From positions 1 through 64,000 of the forward strand of contig NZ_JAKRFN010000010.1 of the NCBI RefSeq assembly GCF_022348085.1: 64,000 nt of DNA. Direction: 5' to 3'. Positions within the stretch are counted from its first letter, which is position 1; every line of letters starts with the position of its first letter. The notes beneath the pieces are model-generated. The model made no database searches and was not told the origin of the DNA. It saw only the letters and a program-made list of their open reading frames with translations. Positions 1 to 10,535 of the stretch are shown one piece after another. Source of the DNA: Mycobacterium sp. PSTR-4-N. Lineage in GTDB: Bacteria; Actinomycetota; Actinomycetes; Mycobacteriales; Mycobacteriaceae. Both the position numbers and the translations under genes were made by a program.

Positions 1-1
1 G

Positions 2-46
2 GGGCCGCCCGCCGGCCCCGCCGGCCCCGCGGCAGGGCCGCGATGA
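2..46 (+). CDS. folB: 3' tail of an upstream gene, probably FolB (partial)
   Basis: Only the last 14 codons lie in the window (Gly/Pro/Ala-rich, ending in Pro-Arg). The stop TGA at 44-46 overlaps the ATG of folK at 43-45, an ATGA coupling. In mycobacteria the gene directly before folK is folB (dihydroneopterin aldolase, folate pathway). No FolB active-site residue is visible here, so the name rests on gene order alone. Confidence 0.5.
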   Translation, partial: GPPAGPAGPAAGPR

Positions 47-570
47 CGTCGGTGGTGCTCTCGATCGGGTCCAACCTCGGCGACCGTGCGGCGCACCTGC
101 AGACGGTCCTCGACGGCCTCGGCGACACGGTCACCGCGGTGTCGCCGGTCTACGAGACGGCGGCGTGGGGTGGTGTCGAGCAGGGCGCCTTCCTCAATGC
201 GGTGGTGCTGGCCGACGACGCGTCGACGGGACCCCACCAGTGGCTGCACCGCGCCCACGAACTGGAGGCGGCCGCCCAGCGGACACGCGAACAGCATTGG
301 GGGCCAAGGACACTCGACGTCGATCTGGTTCAGGTGCGCGACGGTGGCCGCGAGCTCATCGTCGACGACGACGTCTTGACCCTGCCGCACCGGTACGCCC
401 ACGTCCGGGCGTTCGTCCTCGTCCCGTGGCTGGCGGTCGCTCCCGCGGCCACGCTGACGGTCGAGGGCCGACCCACCGCCGTCGCGGATCTGCTGGGCGC
501 TCTCGATCCGGCCGAACGCGCCGGCGTGCACCTCACAGAGCACGTACTGACACCCCGGACCGCACGCTGA
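43..570 (+). CDS. folK: 2-amino-4-hydroxy-6-hydroxymethyldihydropteridine diphosphokinase (HPPK)
   Basis: Cytoplasmic folate enzyme that transfers pyrophosphate from ATP to 6-hydroxymethyl-dihydropterin, making the substrate of dihydropteroate synthase. The 175-residue length fits the family. The N-terminus has the SIGSNLGDR motif (residues 7-15), and the HPPK signature WGPRTLDVDLV follows near residue 86, with the Asp pair that binds the Mg-ATP. The ATG overlaps the stop of the preceding gene by ATGA, and the stop TGA overlaps the ATG of the next gene, so it sits inside a translationally coupled operon as in other mycobacteria. Nothing unusual was seen in the protein. Confidence 0.96.
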   Translation: MTSVVLSIGSNLGDRAAHLQTVLDGLGDTVTAVSPVYETAAWGGVEQGAFLNAVVLADDASTGPHQWLHRAHELEAAAQRTREQHWGPRTLDVDLVQVRDGGRELIVDDDVLTLPHRYAHVRAFVLVPWLAVAPAATLTVEGRPTAVADLLGALDPAERAGVHLTEHVLTPRTAR

Positions 571-1046
571 TGGGACCGACGCGCAAGCGCGACCTCGTCG
601 CGGGGGCGGCAGCAGCCGCCGTACTGGGTTACCTGCTGGTGCGGGCCACCTACCGGTACTTCCCGCCGATCACGGTGTGGACGGGCATGTCGCTGCTCGG
701 CGTCGCGATCGCCCTCGCGGGCTGGGGCTTCTACGTCCGGGCGCGTATTCGCGACGGGGAGATCGGCGTCGGTCGCGGTCGGCTGCATCCGTTGGCGGTG
801 GCGCGCTCGGTGCTGATCGCCAAGGCCGCGGCGTGGATGGGTGCGGTCGTGCTGGGGTGGTGGGTGGCTGTGTCGGTCTACGTGCTGCCGCGCCGCGACG
901 CGCTGCGGGTGGCCGCGGCCGACAGCCCCGGAGCCGTCGTCGCGGCGCTCTGCGCGCTGGCGCTGGTCGCGGCGGCGCTGTGGCTGCAGCATTGCTGCCG
1001 GTCTCCCGACGACGCCCCGCCCGACGCCGATCCGGCGCCCGGCTGA
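570..1046 (+). CDS. DUF3180-family membrane protein
   Basis: A 158-residue protein with four hydrophobic stretches: roughly residues 11-25, 35-55, 82-106 and 118-137. An Arg-rich loop lies between the second and third, and the C-terminus is short and Asp/Pro-rich. It belongs to the actinobacterial DUF3180 family that always follows folK (Rv3605c position in M. tuberculosis). The ATG overlaps the folK stop (TGATG), so a coupled start is preferred to any longer frame. No enzymatic motif is visible and the function is unknown. The constant linkage to folate genes suggests, but does not show, a link to folate or membrane homeostasis. Confidence 0.85.
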   Translation: MGPTRKRDLVAGAAAAAVLGYLLVRATYRYFPPITVWTGMSLLGVAIALAGWGFYVRARIRDGEIGVGRGRLHPLAVARSVLIAKAAAWMGAVVLGWWVAVSVYVLPRRDALRVAAADSPGAVVAALCALALVAAALWLQHCCRSPDDAPPDADPAPG

Positions 1047-1110
1047 GGCGTCATCCGGCTTCGTGACCGAATCGCCGCAAGGGTCGACACGCGTGGCGAC
1101 CTGTGGCGGG

Positions 1111-1116
1111 TACAGT
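1111..1116 (+). promoter_or_regulatory. -10 element (TACAGT) of a leaderless promoter
   Basis: TACAGT fits the mycobacterial TANNNT -10 and ends 6 nt before the ATG at 1123, so transcription should begin at or next to the start codon. This supports the chosen start of the following gene over the much longer open frame. Confidence 0.55.
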
Positions 1117-1122
1117 CGCCCC

Positions 1123-2301
1123 ATGACCGATCCGACCCGTGGCGCCCGCATGCGTCGGGGCGGTCGGCGGCCCGGCTGGATCTTGATGACAGCGTTGCTG
1201 GTGCTGGCCATCGCGGCCAGTTCTGCCCTGGTTTTCACTGATCGCGTCGAGTTGCTCAAGCTTGCTGTGATCCTCGCGCTGTGGGCCGCGGTGGTCGCGG
1301 CTTTCGTGTCGGTGATCTATCGCAGACAGAGTGACAGCGATCAGGCCAAGGTGCGGGATCTGAAGCTGGTGTACGACCTCCAGTTGGAACGCGAGATCTC
1401 GGCGCGCCGCGAATACGAGCTGACGGTCGAGAGTCACCTGCGCCGTGAGCTGGCGAGTGAACTGCGGGCGCAATCGGCCGACGAGGTGGCCGCGCTGCGG
1501 GCCGAGCTGGCCGCGCTGCGGGCCAATCTCGAGTACCTGTTCGACACCGATCTGTCGGAGCGCCCGGCACTGGAGCACGATCGCGCCGAGGCGCCGTCCC
1601 TGCCCACGGCCGGACGGGTCAGCAGCAGTCGCGTCGACACCGAGGACGCCGACGCCCGCCGGGCCGCCCTCGACACCGACGAGCACTCCCCGGACACCGA
1701 AGAGAGCCCGATCATCGACGTCCCCGCCGAACCGCACCCCGACGACGCCTGGCCGCGGGTGCCCGACCCGGCCGAGCCGGTCGGTGGAGCCCACCGGCGC
1801 GCCGGGGAGCAGGCCGGGCCCTGGACGCCGCCGACGCCGCCGCCACCTGCGCAGGCGCCGCAGTTCCCGTGGTTGCCGCCGCAGGCCACCCCGGAGCAGT
1901 CGGCACCGCCGCCGCCTCGGCCGGCGGATGCTCGCGGCACGTCGGGCACGTGGCAGCCCGCACCCGCCGAAGGACGGTTCATCCCCGCCGGTCAACCGGG
2001 TTCGCACTGGTCATCCCCACCTGCACCCCCACCGCAGCCGGAGCCGTCACGCCCCGAGCCCGACGCCGCGCCGGAGTACGTGGGCCGTCGGCGTGCCCCG
2101 GAGGCGATGGAGCCCTCCGGGCCGCCCCGGGGCCGGCACTCGTCGGCATCGGAGCCGGAGCCACCCGTCGAGGAGGTCCCCGACGCGCCCGAGGACGAGG
2201 ACGGCGGCGCGCACACCGGTGGTCAGTCCGTCGCCGAACTGCTGGCGCGGCTGCAGGCGAGTCCGACCGGCGGGGGACGGCGCCGCCGCCGCGAGGACTG
2301 A
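1123..2301 (+). CDS. DUF6779-type membrane protein with coiled coil and Pro-rich tail
   Basis: 392 residues, matching the position of Rv3604c. The N-terminus is Arg-rich and cytoplasmic, followed by two transmembrane helices (about residues 24-42 and 46-63). A charged, heptad-like Glu/Arg/Leu stretch (about 70-145) is likely coiled coil. The second half is low-complexity and dominated by Pro, Glu, Asp and Ala, ending with an Arg-run. The open frame extends upstream to 841, but that part overlaps the previous gene and reads as shadow; the ATG at 1123 is preceded by a -10 element, so a leaderless start is chosen. The role is unknown; the shape suggests an anchored scaffold. Confidence 0.85.
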   Translation: MTDPTRGARMRRGGRRPGWILMTALLVLAIAASSALVFTDRVELLKLAVILALWAAVVAAFVSVIYRRQSDSDQAKVRDLKLVYDLQLEREISARREYELTVESHLRRELASELRAQSADEVAALRAELAALRANLEYLFDTDLSERPALEHDRAEAPSLPTAGRVSSSRVDTEDADARRAALDTDEHSPDTEESPIIDVPAEPHPDDAWPRVPDPAEPVGGAHRRAGEQAGPWTPPTPPPPAQAPQFPWLPPQATPEQSAPPPPRPADARGTSGTWQPAPAEGRFIPAGQPGSHWSSPPAPPPQPEPSRPEPDAAPEYVGRRRAPEAMEPSGPPRGRHSSASEPEPPVEEVPDAPEDEDGGAHTGGQSVAELLARLQASPTGGGRRRRRED

Positions 2302-2315
2302 TCCGGACGCTGGGT

Positions 2316-2321
2316 TAGGCT
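2316..2321 (+). promoter_or_regulatory. Candidate -10 element (TAGGCT) before the DUF2520 gene
   Basis: TAGGCT fits TANNNT and lies in the 84-base gap after the previous gene. A transcript starting near 2328 would give a leader of about 58 nt ahead of the ATG at 2386. No clear -35 hexamer was seen, which is usual for mycobacteria. Confidence 0.3.
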
Positions 2322-2385
2322 GAGGCCGACCGGTACCCGCCCTGCGGGACCGGACCGACGTGAGAATTCAGCGAGGGCGAACGCG

Positions 2386-3339
2386 ATGGTTGCGATGGTG
2401 CAGCCCCCGATCGGTGGGAGTGCTCCCCACGACGGACTCCGCCCCGCCCGGCTGACCGTCGGCGTCGTCTCGGCGGGCAAGGTGGGCGCCGTCCTCGGCG
2501 CGGCACTGGAACGGGCCGAGCACGTGGTCGCCGGGTGCAGCGCGGTGTCGCGAGCGTCCCGCGCGCGGGCGGCCCGGTGGTTGCCGGACACCCCGGTGCT
2601 GGCCGTCGCCGATGTCGCCGCACGCGCGGAGCTGCTCCTGCTGGCCGTGCCCGATGCCGCATTGGCCGACTTGGTGGCGGGGCTGGCGGCCACGGGTGCG
2701 GTACGGCCCAATACGATCGTCGCGCACACGTCGGGCGCCAACGGGATCGGAATCCTCGCGCCGCTGGCCGAACAGGGGTGCATCACGGTGGCGATGCATC
2801 CGGCTATGACGTTCGCCGACACCGACGAGGACGTGGATCGGTTGCGCGGCACCTGCTTCGGGATCACCGCCGCCGACGAGATCGGTTACGCGATCGCGCA
2901 ATCGCTGGTCCTGGAAGTGGGCGGTGAACCGTTTCGGGTGCGGGAGGACGCGCGCACGCTGTATCACGCGGCGCTCGCGCACGGCAGCAATCACGTCGTG
3001 ACCGTCGTGCTCGATGCGCTGGAGGCGCTGCGGGCCGCGTTGACCGGGCAGGAGCTGCTCGGTCAGGACATCGTCGCCGACGTCCCCGGCGGGTTGGCCG
3101 AACGGATCATGGGTCCGCTGGTCCGGGCCTCGGTGGACAACGCACTGCGGACGGGTCAGCGCGCGCTGACCGGTCCCGTTTCCCGAGGGGATGCCGCCGC
3201 GGTCGCCGGCCATCTGCAGGCTCTCGAAGAGGTCAATCCTGCTCTCGCGCAGGCATATCGAACGAATTCCCACCGGACGGCCCAGCGGGCGGAGGCGCCC
3301 CGCGCCGTCTTCGACGTACTGGCGGAGGCAGAACAGTGA
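2386..3339 (+). CDS. Rossmann-like / DUF2520 protein in the pantothenate operon
   Basis: 317 residues. A Rossmann dinucleotide-binding domain starts at about residue 25 with a degenerate Gly motif ([13 protein letters not shown]), followed by HPAMTFAD near 140, a sequence typical of the DUF2520 / 6-phosphogluconate-dehydrogenase-like family. The C-terminal half is all-helical. It matches the Rv3603c position and overlaps panC by four bases (GTGA), so the two are co-translated. The fold and the partner suggest an NAD(P)-dependent reductase, possibly acting on ketopantoate or a related 2-oxo acid, but the substrate is not established. The second ATG at 2395 is an alternative start. Confidence 0.85.
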   Translation: MVAMVQPPIGGSAPHDGLRPARLTVGVVSAGKVGAVLGAALERAEHVVAGCSAVSRASRARAARWLPDTPVLAVADVAARAELLLLAVPDAALADLVAGLAATGAVRPNTIVAHTSGANGIGILAPLAEQGCITVAMHPAMTFADTDEDVDRLRGTCFGITAADEIGYAIAQSLVLEVGGEPFRVREDARTLYHAALAHGSNHVVTVVLDALEALRAALTGQELLGQDIVADVPGGLAERIMGPLVRASVDNALRTGQRALTGPVSRGDAAAVAGHLQALEEVNPALAQAYRTNSHRTAQRAEAPRAVFDVLAEAEQ

Positions 3340-4277
3340 TCAAGACGGGACCGACATTCTCCGCAGGAGAACTCAACACCTACCGGAGCCCCACCGAGGT
3401 CGCCGACGTGACCCGCGCGCTGCGCGCCACCGGGCGCCGCATCATGCTCGTCCCGACGATGGGTGCCCTCCACGATGGCCACCTGACGCTGATCCGCACC
3501 GCAAAGCGGGTGCCCGGCGCCGTCGTGGTGGTGTCGATCTTCGTCAACCCCTTGCAGTTCGGCGCCGGTGAGGATCTCGACGCCTACCCCCGCACCCTCG
3601 CCGACGACCTCGACGCGCTGCGCGCCGAAGGGGTGGAGATCGCCTACACCCCGACGGCCCAGGACATGTACCCGCAGGGTCAGCGCACCACCGTGGTGCC
3701 GGGACCGCTCGGAGCAGAGCTCGAAGGCTCCTCGCGGCCAACGCATTTCGCCGGAGTGCTGACCGTCGTCGCCAAGCTGTTCAACATCGTGCGGCCCGAC
3801 CGCGCCTACTTCGGGGAGAAGGACTACCAGCAGCTGACGCTGATCCGGCAGATGGTCGCCGACCTGGATCTGGGCGTGCAGATCCAGGGCGTGCCGATCG
3901 TGCGCGAAGCCGACGGGCTGGCGATGTCCTCACGCAATCGGTACCTCGATCCCGTGCAGCGCGAGCAGGCCGGCGCCCTGTCGGCTGCCCTGCTCGCCGG
4001 CATGTACGCCGCGGCCACCGGAGTGCCCGCGGCGCTCGATGCCGCCCGCGCCGTGCTGGACGAGGTGCCCGCATTGGAGGTCGACTATCTGGAGGTGCGC
4101 GATCCGATGCTCGGGCCCGCACCCGTGGAGGGGCCCGCGCGAATGCTGGTGGCCGCCAAACTCGGAACCACGCGGCTACTCGACAACATCGCGATCGACG
4201 TCGGTGCGAGCGCCGGCATCGATGGTCACCCTCGCACCCCGAGCGGTGAGAGCCACGAACTTCCCTGGAGAAACTGA
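3336..4277 (+). CDS. panC: Pantothenate synthetase
   Basis: ATP-dependent condensation of pantoate with beta-alanine to give pantothenate. The 313-residue protein carries [10 protein letters not shown] (residues 40-49, the HIGH-like ATP motif), the pantoate-binding GEKDYQQL near 160 and the KMSKS-like MSSRN (197-201). The start is GTG, overlapping the previous stop as GTGA. The final codons, TGG AGA AAC TGA, also provide the purine-rich ribosome site for the next gene. In other mycobacteria that next gene is panD, the source of the beta-alanine this enzyme needs. Here coaX follows at the very next base (see findings). Confidence 0.97.
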   Translation: MIKTGPTFSAGELNTYRSPTEVADVTRALRATGRRIMLVPTMGALHDGHLTLIRTAKRVPGAVVVVSIFVNPLQFGAGEDLDAYPRTLADDLDALRAEGVEIAYTPTAQDMYPQGQRTTVVPGPLGAELEGSSRPTHFAGVLTVVAKLFNIVRPDRAYFGEKDYQQLTLIRQMVADLDLGVQIQGVPIVREADGLAMSSRNRYLDPVQREQAGALSAALLAGMYAAATGVPAALDAARAVLDEVPALEVDYLEVRDPMLGPAPVEGPARMLVAAKLGTTRLLDNIAIDVGASAGIDGHPRTPSGESHELPWRN

Positions 4278-5093
4278 GTGCTGCTCGTCATCGACGTCCG
4301 TAACACCCACACCGTCGTCGGACTGATCTCCGGTGCCGGTGATCACGCGAAGGTGGTGTCGCACTGGCGCATTCGCACCGAGTCCGAGGTCACCGCCGAC
4401 GAACTGGCGCTCACGATCGACGGGTTGATCGGCGACGACGCCGAGCGGCTCACCGGTGCGGCGGGCCTGTCGACCGTGCCGTCGGTGCTGCACGAGGTCC
4501 GCGTGATGCTCGAGCAGTACTGGCCCGCAGTGCCCCATGTGCTGATCGAACCCGGGGTGCGCACCGGCATCCCGCTTCTGGTCGACAACCCCAAAGAAGT
4601 GGGTGCCGACCGCATCGTCAATTGCCTTGCGGCCTATCAGAAGTACGGCACCGCGGCGATCGTCGTCGACTTCGGGTCGTCGATATGTGTGGATGTGGTC
4701 TCGGCCAAGGGTGAGTTCCTGGGCGGCGCCATCGCCCCCGGTGTCCAGGTGTCCTCCGATGCAGCCGCCGCACGTTCGGCGGCGTTGCGCCGCGTCGAGT
4801 TGACCCGGCCGCGGTCGGTGATCGGCAAGAACACCGTCGAATGCATGCAGGCCGGCGCTGTGTTCGGGTTCGCCGGGCTGGTGGACGGTCTGGTGAGTCG
4901 GGTGCGTTCGGACGTCGACGGCTTCTCCGGCGACGACGTCGCGGTGGTGGCGACCGGGCACGGCGCCCCGCTGGTGCTCGCCGACCTGCGGACCGTTCAG
5001 CACTACGACCGCCATCTGACCCTCGACGGGTTGCGTCTGGTGTTCGAACGCAACCGCGACAACCAGCGCGGCAAGCTCAAGGGCGCCCGGTAG
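4278..5093 (+). CDS. coaX: Type III pantothenate kinase
   Basis: Phosphorylates pantothenate in the first step of CoA synthesis. The 271-residue length and motifs fit the type III family: N-terminal [12 protein letters not shown] with the catalytic Asp at residue 6, GADRIVN near 110, and [11 protein letters not shown] followed by GGAIAPG near 130-155 (the DFGTA-like ASKHA phosphate motifs). The GTG start begins immediately after the panC stop, with GGAGAAAC as the ribosome site inside the panC 3' end. M. tuberculosis CoaX is reported to be dispensable beside the type I CoaA, which is not in this window. Confidence 0.95.
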   Translation: MLLVIDVRNTHTVVGLISGAGDHAKVVSHWRIRTESEVTADELALTIDGLIGDDAERLTGAAGLSTVPSVLHEVRVMLEQYWPAVPHVLIEPGVRTGIPLLVDNPKEVGADRIVNCLAAYQKYGTAAIVVDFGSSICVDVVSAKGEFLGGAIAPGVQVSSDAAAARSAALRRVELTRPRSVIGKNTVECMQAGAVFGFAGLVDGLVSRVRSDVDGFSGDDVAVVATGHGAPLVLADLRTVQHYDRHLTLDGLRLVFERNRDNQRGKLKGAR

Positions 5094-5131
5094 CGCTCAC
5101 CAGCGACTTCGGGGGCGGTGGGCTGGTCATT

Positions 5132-5153
5132 TAAGCTGGCACGTCGTGACCGA
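5132..5153 (+). promoter_or_regulatory. Leaderless promoter/start module of lysS
   Basis: TAAGCT at 5132-5137 fits the TANNNT -10 and ends 8 nt before the GTG at 5146. The 22-nt stretch from the -10 through the second and third codons is the same as that at cysS (22446-22467) apart from one base (A at 5141, C at 22455). No ribosome-binding site precedes the GTG, which supports a leaderless mRNA. Confidence 0.6.
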
Positions 5154-6684
5154 CGAATCCGGCAGGCCAGATCTCGACCGTGACGACTCCGGGGACATCG
5201 CCGACGACATCCCCGAGCAGTTCCGGATCCGTCAGGCGAAGCGTCAGAAGCTGCTCGACGAGGGACGCGACCCCTATCCCGTCGAGGTCGCCCGCACGCA
5301 CACCCTCGCCGAGGTCCGTGCGGCGTTTCCCGATCTGGCCGCCGACGAGACGACGGGCCAGGTCGTCGGGGTCTCCGGCCGCGTCATCTTCGCCCGGAAT
5401 TCCGGCAAGTTGTGCTTCGCCACGCTGCAGGAGGGTGACGGTACCCAGCTGCAGGCGATGATCAGTCTCAACCAGGTCGGCCAGGAGTCCCTCGACGCGT
5501 GGAAGGCCGAGGTCGACCTCGGCGACATCGTGTTCGTGCACGGTGAGGTGATCAGCTCCCGCCGCGGTGAGCTTTCTGTGCTGGCCGATTCGTGGCAAAT
5601 GGCGGCCAAGTCACTGCGGCCGTTGCCGGTGGCTCACAAAGAGATGAGTGAGGAGTCGCGGGTCCGGCAGCGCTACGTGGACCTGATCGTGCGTCCCGAA
5701 GCCCGCGCCATCGCCCGGCAGCGAGTCGCCGTGGTGCGTGCGGTGCGGGCGGCGCTCGAGCGGCGCGGCTTCCTGGAGGTCGAGACGCCCATCCTGCAGA
5801 CCTTGGCCGGTGGTGCGGCGGCCCGGCCTTTCGTCACACACTCCAACGCCCTCGATGCCGACCTGTATCTGCGGATTGCGCCGGAGCTTTTTCTCAAACG
5901 GTGTGTGGTGGGCGGATTCGACAGGGTCTTCGAGTTGAATCGGGTGTTCCGGAACGAGGGTGCCGATTCCACGCATTCCCCCGAATTCGCGATGCTCGAG
6001 ACATATCAGGCGTACGGAACTTATGACGATTCCGCGACCATGACGCGCGAACTCATTCAAGAAGTCGCCGACGAGGCGATAGGTACGCGGCAGGTGCCAT
6101 TGCCGGACGGCAGCACCTATGACCTCGACGGTGAATGGGACACGGTTGCGATGTATCCCTCATTGTCGGAAGGGCTCGGTGAAGAGATCACGCCGGCGAC
6201 CGGTGCCGATGAATTGTGGCGCATCGCCGACCGCCTCGGCGTGGAAATTCCCCGCGACCGTGGTTACGGCCACGGGAAATTGGTCGAGGAACTGTGGGAG
6301 CACGTGGTCGGCAACACATTGTGGGCGCCCACCTTCGTGCGGGATTTCCCGGTCGAGACCACACCTTTGACCCGTGCGCACCGCAGCATCGACGGCGTCA
6401 CCGAGAAGTGGGACCTCTACGTCCGTAAGTTCGAGTTGGCCACCGGATACTCGGAATTGATCGACCCGGTGATCCAGCGCGAACGTTTCGAGGCGCAAGC
6501 CCGGGCGGCCGCCTCGGGCGATGACGAGGCGATGCTTCTCGACGAGGATTTCCTCTCCGCCCTGGAGTACGGGATGCCGCCCACGACCGGAACGGGAATG
6601 GGTGTGGACCGCTTGTTGATGGCGTTGACGGGGTTGGCTATTCGCGAGACTGTTTTGTTTCCCATTGTTCGGCGCCACTCTTAG
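5146..6684 (+). CDS. lysS: Lysyl-tRNA synthetase, class II
   Basis: Charges tRNA-Lys. The 512-residue protein has an N-terminal OB-fold anticodon-binding domain (about residues 70-165) and a class II catalytic core with motif 1 near 195-225, motif 2 [14 protein letters not shown] (about 268-281) and motif 3 GTGMGVDRL near 484. The first 40 residues are acidic and probably disordered. The start is GTG at 5146, supported by the leaderless promoter just upstream. Position and length match Rv3598c. It follows coaX by 52 bases but should have its own promoter. The base composition of its second half (5890-6350) is slightly less GC-rich than its neighbours. Confidence 0.97.
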   Translation: MTDESGRPDLDRDDSGDIADDIPEQFRIRQAKRQKLLDEGRDPYPVEVARTHTLAEVRAAFPDLAADETTGQVVGVSGRVIFARNSGKLCFATLQEGDGTQLQAMISLNQVGQESLDAWKAEVDLGDIVFVHGEVISSRRGELSVLADSWQMAAKSLRPLPVAHKEMSEESRVRQRYVDLIVRPEARAIARQRVAVVRAVRAALERRGFLEVETPILQTLAGGAAARPFVTHSNALDADLYLRIAPELFLKRCVVGGFDRVFELNRVFRNEGADSTHSPEFAMLETYQAYGTYDDSATMTRELIQEVADEAIGTRQVPLPDGSTYDLDGEWDTVAMYPSLSEGLGEEITPATGADELWRIADRLGVEIPRDRGYGHGKLVEELWEHVVGNTLWAPTFVRDFPVETTPLTRAHRSIDGVTEKWDLYVRKFELATGYSELIDPVIQRERFEAQARAAASGDDEAMLLDEDFLSALEYGMPPTTGTGMGVDRLLMALTGLAIRETVLFPIVRRHS

Positions 6685-6843
6685 TCATCGGAGTTCGACG
6701 GCTCAGTTCGTCACGCGGTCTTCTGCGGTTGCGATTCCTGCGACATCTGACGTTGTTGAAGGAAAAGCGCATTTATGGCACATTGATCCCGGGGTTCGGG
6801 GTCACGGAGTTGCGGGGCAGCGCGTACAGAAGGGCATTGGGCC

Positions 6844-7185
6844 ATGGCGAAAAAAGTCACCGTCACTCTTGTCGATGATTTCGACGGTGACGGCGCCGCC
6901 GACGAGACCGTCGAATTCGGTCTGGACGGCGTGAGCTATGAGATCGATTTGTCGGCGAAGAACGCCGCCAAACTCCGCAATGATTTGAACAAATGGGTCG
7001 AGGCGGGCCGCCGCGTCGGTGGCCGTCGCCGGGGCCGGGCGGCCGGCACCGGCCGGGGTCGCGCCGCGATCGACCGTGAGCAGAGCGCGGCGATCAGGGA
7101 GTGGGCCCGTCGCAACGGTCACAACGTGTCCACCCGCGGGCGCATCCCGGCCGACGTCATCGACGCCTTCCACGAGGCCACCTAG
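6844..7185 (+). CDS. lsr2: Nucleoid-associated xenogeneic silencer Lsr2
   Basis: H-NS-like DNA-bridging protein that coats AT-rich and horizontally acquired DNA. It has 113 residues: an N-terminal oligomerization domain beginning [15 protein letters not shown], an Arg/Gly-rich linker (about 58-76), and a C-terminal DNA-binding domain ([16 protein letters not shown]) with the Arg-Gly-Arg hook that inserts into the AT minor groove. The ATG at 6844 has AGAAGGG upstream. The 159-base gap before it is relatively AT-rich for this genome, which fits the known self-binding of lsr2 promoters, though no specific site can be named. Confidence 0.97.
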   Translation: MAKKVTVTLVDDFDGDGAADETVEFGLDGVSYEIDLSAKNAAKLRNDLNKWVEAGRRVGGRRRGRAAGTGRGRAAIDREQSAAIREWARRNGHNVSTRGRIPADVIDAFHEAT

Positions 7186-7242
7186 CGGCAACAGCGCGCC
7201 CGGTTGCCGGGCGCATTCCGTGGTTCCCGCGGTCGGCGGGCG

Positions 7243-7257
7243 TTCGCTACCGGCGAA
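7243..7257. promoter_or_regulatory. Candidate ClgR operator upstream of clpC1
   Basis: A perfect 5-bp inverted repeat, TTCGC-N5-GCGAA (spacer TACCG), lies about 217 bases before clpC1. It has the CGC-N5-GCG core of the actinobacterial ClgR box; one conserved spacer position (A expected, C here) deviates. ClgR is known to activate clp genes, including clpC. The assignment is by motif only. Confidence 0.4.
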
Positions 7258-7398
7258 GCCGTCGGCCCTGCTCTGACGAAACGATTCTGCGGGTCGCGAC
7301 GTTGGACCCTACGGCGCCAGGTGATCGTCCGCCGTTCAGCCCGCAGAGAACCCTTCGCGAACGGGCCGACAGGCGGGGCACCTGTGGCCGCCGCCCAT

Positions 7399-7404
7399 TA
7401 CAGT
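7399..7404 (+). promoter_or_regulatory. Candidate -10 element (TACAGT) of clpC1
   Basis: TACAGT fits TANNNT and lies 69 bases before the clpC1 ATG. A transcript from here would carry a leader of about 60 nt. No convincing -35 was seen. Confidence 0.35.
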
Positions 7405-7473
7405 GGACGGCAGGTGCGGGCACGCCTTTTGCGTGCGGCACCCATCTATGCGATGGAGAGCAGGTAACCACGG

Positions 7474-9999
<2,526 letters not shown>

Positions 10000-10010
10000 G
10001 CGACACGCCG

Positions 10011-10047
10011 AACGGGCGGTCACCCACCAGGGTGGCCGCCCGTTTGT
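10011..10047 (+). terminator. Intrinsic terminator after clpC1
   Basis: An extended hairpin begins 11 bases after the clpC1 stop. Arm AACGGGCGG (10011-10019) pairs with CCGCCCGTT (10036-10044), then a G-T wobble, then CACCC/GGGTG around the 4-base loop ACCA: 15 bp of near-continuous stem followed by TTTGTC. It is the strongest terminator-like structure seen in the window. Confidence 0.85.
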
Positions 10048-10157
10048 CGTTCCTCGAGCCCCCGCGGTTGTGCTGTTTCATCCGCGACTCGCCGCCAAGG
10101 CCGTATCGCGATACACACTCGCGACGTGGTCGGCGCCCACAGGCGACCGGCGCGCTC

Positions 10158-10163
10158 TATGAT
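10158..10163 (+). promoter_or_regulatory. -10 element (TATGAT) of the riboswitch transcript
   Basis: TATGAT is close to the sigma-A consensus TATAAT and lies just before the cobalamin riboswitch. The transcript should start near 10170. Confidence 0.5.
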
Positions 10164-10169
10164 CCGTAT

Positions 10170-10275
10170 GTCAATCGACGGTAGTCGGAATCTGGTGAGA
10201 CTCCAGAACGGTCGCGCCACTGTGACAGTCAGACCCGATGCCGTCGGCACCTGCCGACTGGGACGCGACATCCCG
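10170..10275 (+). ncRNA. Cobalamin (B12) riboswitch of the cbtBA operon
   Basis: The leader has the conserved elements of a cobalamin riboswitch in the right order: GGTGAGACTCC (10194-10204), the GCCACTGTGA core (10216-10225) and AGTCAGACC (10227-10235). These are followed by a perfect 6-bp hairpin, GTCGGC-ACCT-GCCGAC (10243-10258). The GGAAAGGA ribosome site and ATG of cbtB start about 20-30 bases further on, so ligand-induced folding probably sequesters translation. The boundaries are approximate. Such riboswitches repress cobalt/cobalamin transport genes when B12 is abundant. Confidence 0.85.
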
Positions 10276-10288
10276 GAAAGGACCTCTC

Positions 10289-10513
10289 ATGACCACTCCT
10301 GACGCCCCACGGGCTGCGACCCCACGCACAGAGGCGCTCGACTTCTCGGCCACCAAAGCGGCGCTGTGGCTGTCACTGACCGCGTTCCTTGCGCTGGTCG
10401 TGCTGTACTTCGTCGGCGTCGACCAGGGTGCGACATCCGTGTTCGGCGACAACATGTACATCCACGAATTCGTCCACGACGCTCGCCACCTGCTCGGATT
10501 CCCCTGCCACTGA
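10289..10513 (+). CDS. cbtB: Cobalt transporter subunit CbtB
   Basis: 74-residue membrane protein with one transmembrane helix (about residues 29-49) and a C-terminal tail with His residues (HEFVHDARH, ending CH) that match the CbtB pattern of potential metal ligands. CbtB and CbtA form a predicted cobalt uptake system that is nearly always under a B12 riboswitch, as here. The ATG follows GGAAAGGACCTCTC. The gene ends 22 bases before cbtA. Confidence 0.9.
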   Translation: MTTPDAPRAATPRTEALDFSATKAALWLSLTAFLALVVLYFVGVDQGATSVFGDNMYIHEFVHDARHLLGFPCH

Positions 10514-10535
10514 CGGGGCCAGGGGTTACCTGAGA

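Noticed and set aside
841..1122. Upstream extension of the DUF6779 gene into the DUF3180 gene
   Set aside because: It overlaps the DUF3180 coding region in another frame, and a -10 element is placed right before the ATG at 1123.
6685..6843. Possible small gene between lysS and lsr2
   Set aside because: The open frame that crosses it has no plausible start with a ribosome site and no codon bias; it is more likely the lsr2 leader and promoter.
7354..7361. TTCGCGAA palindrome upstream of clpC1 as a second operator
   Set aside because: Only eight bases; such palindromes are expected often in this base composition. The N5-spaced repeat at 7243 is a better ClgR candidate.
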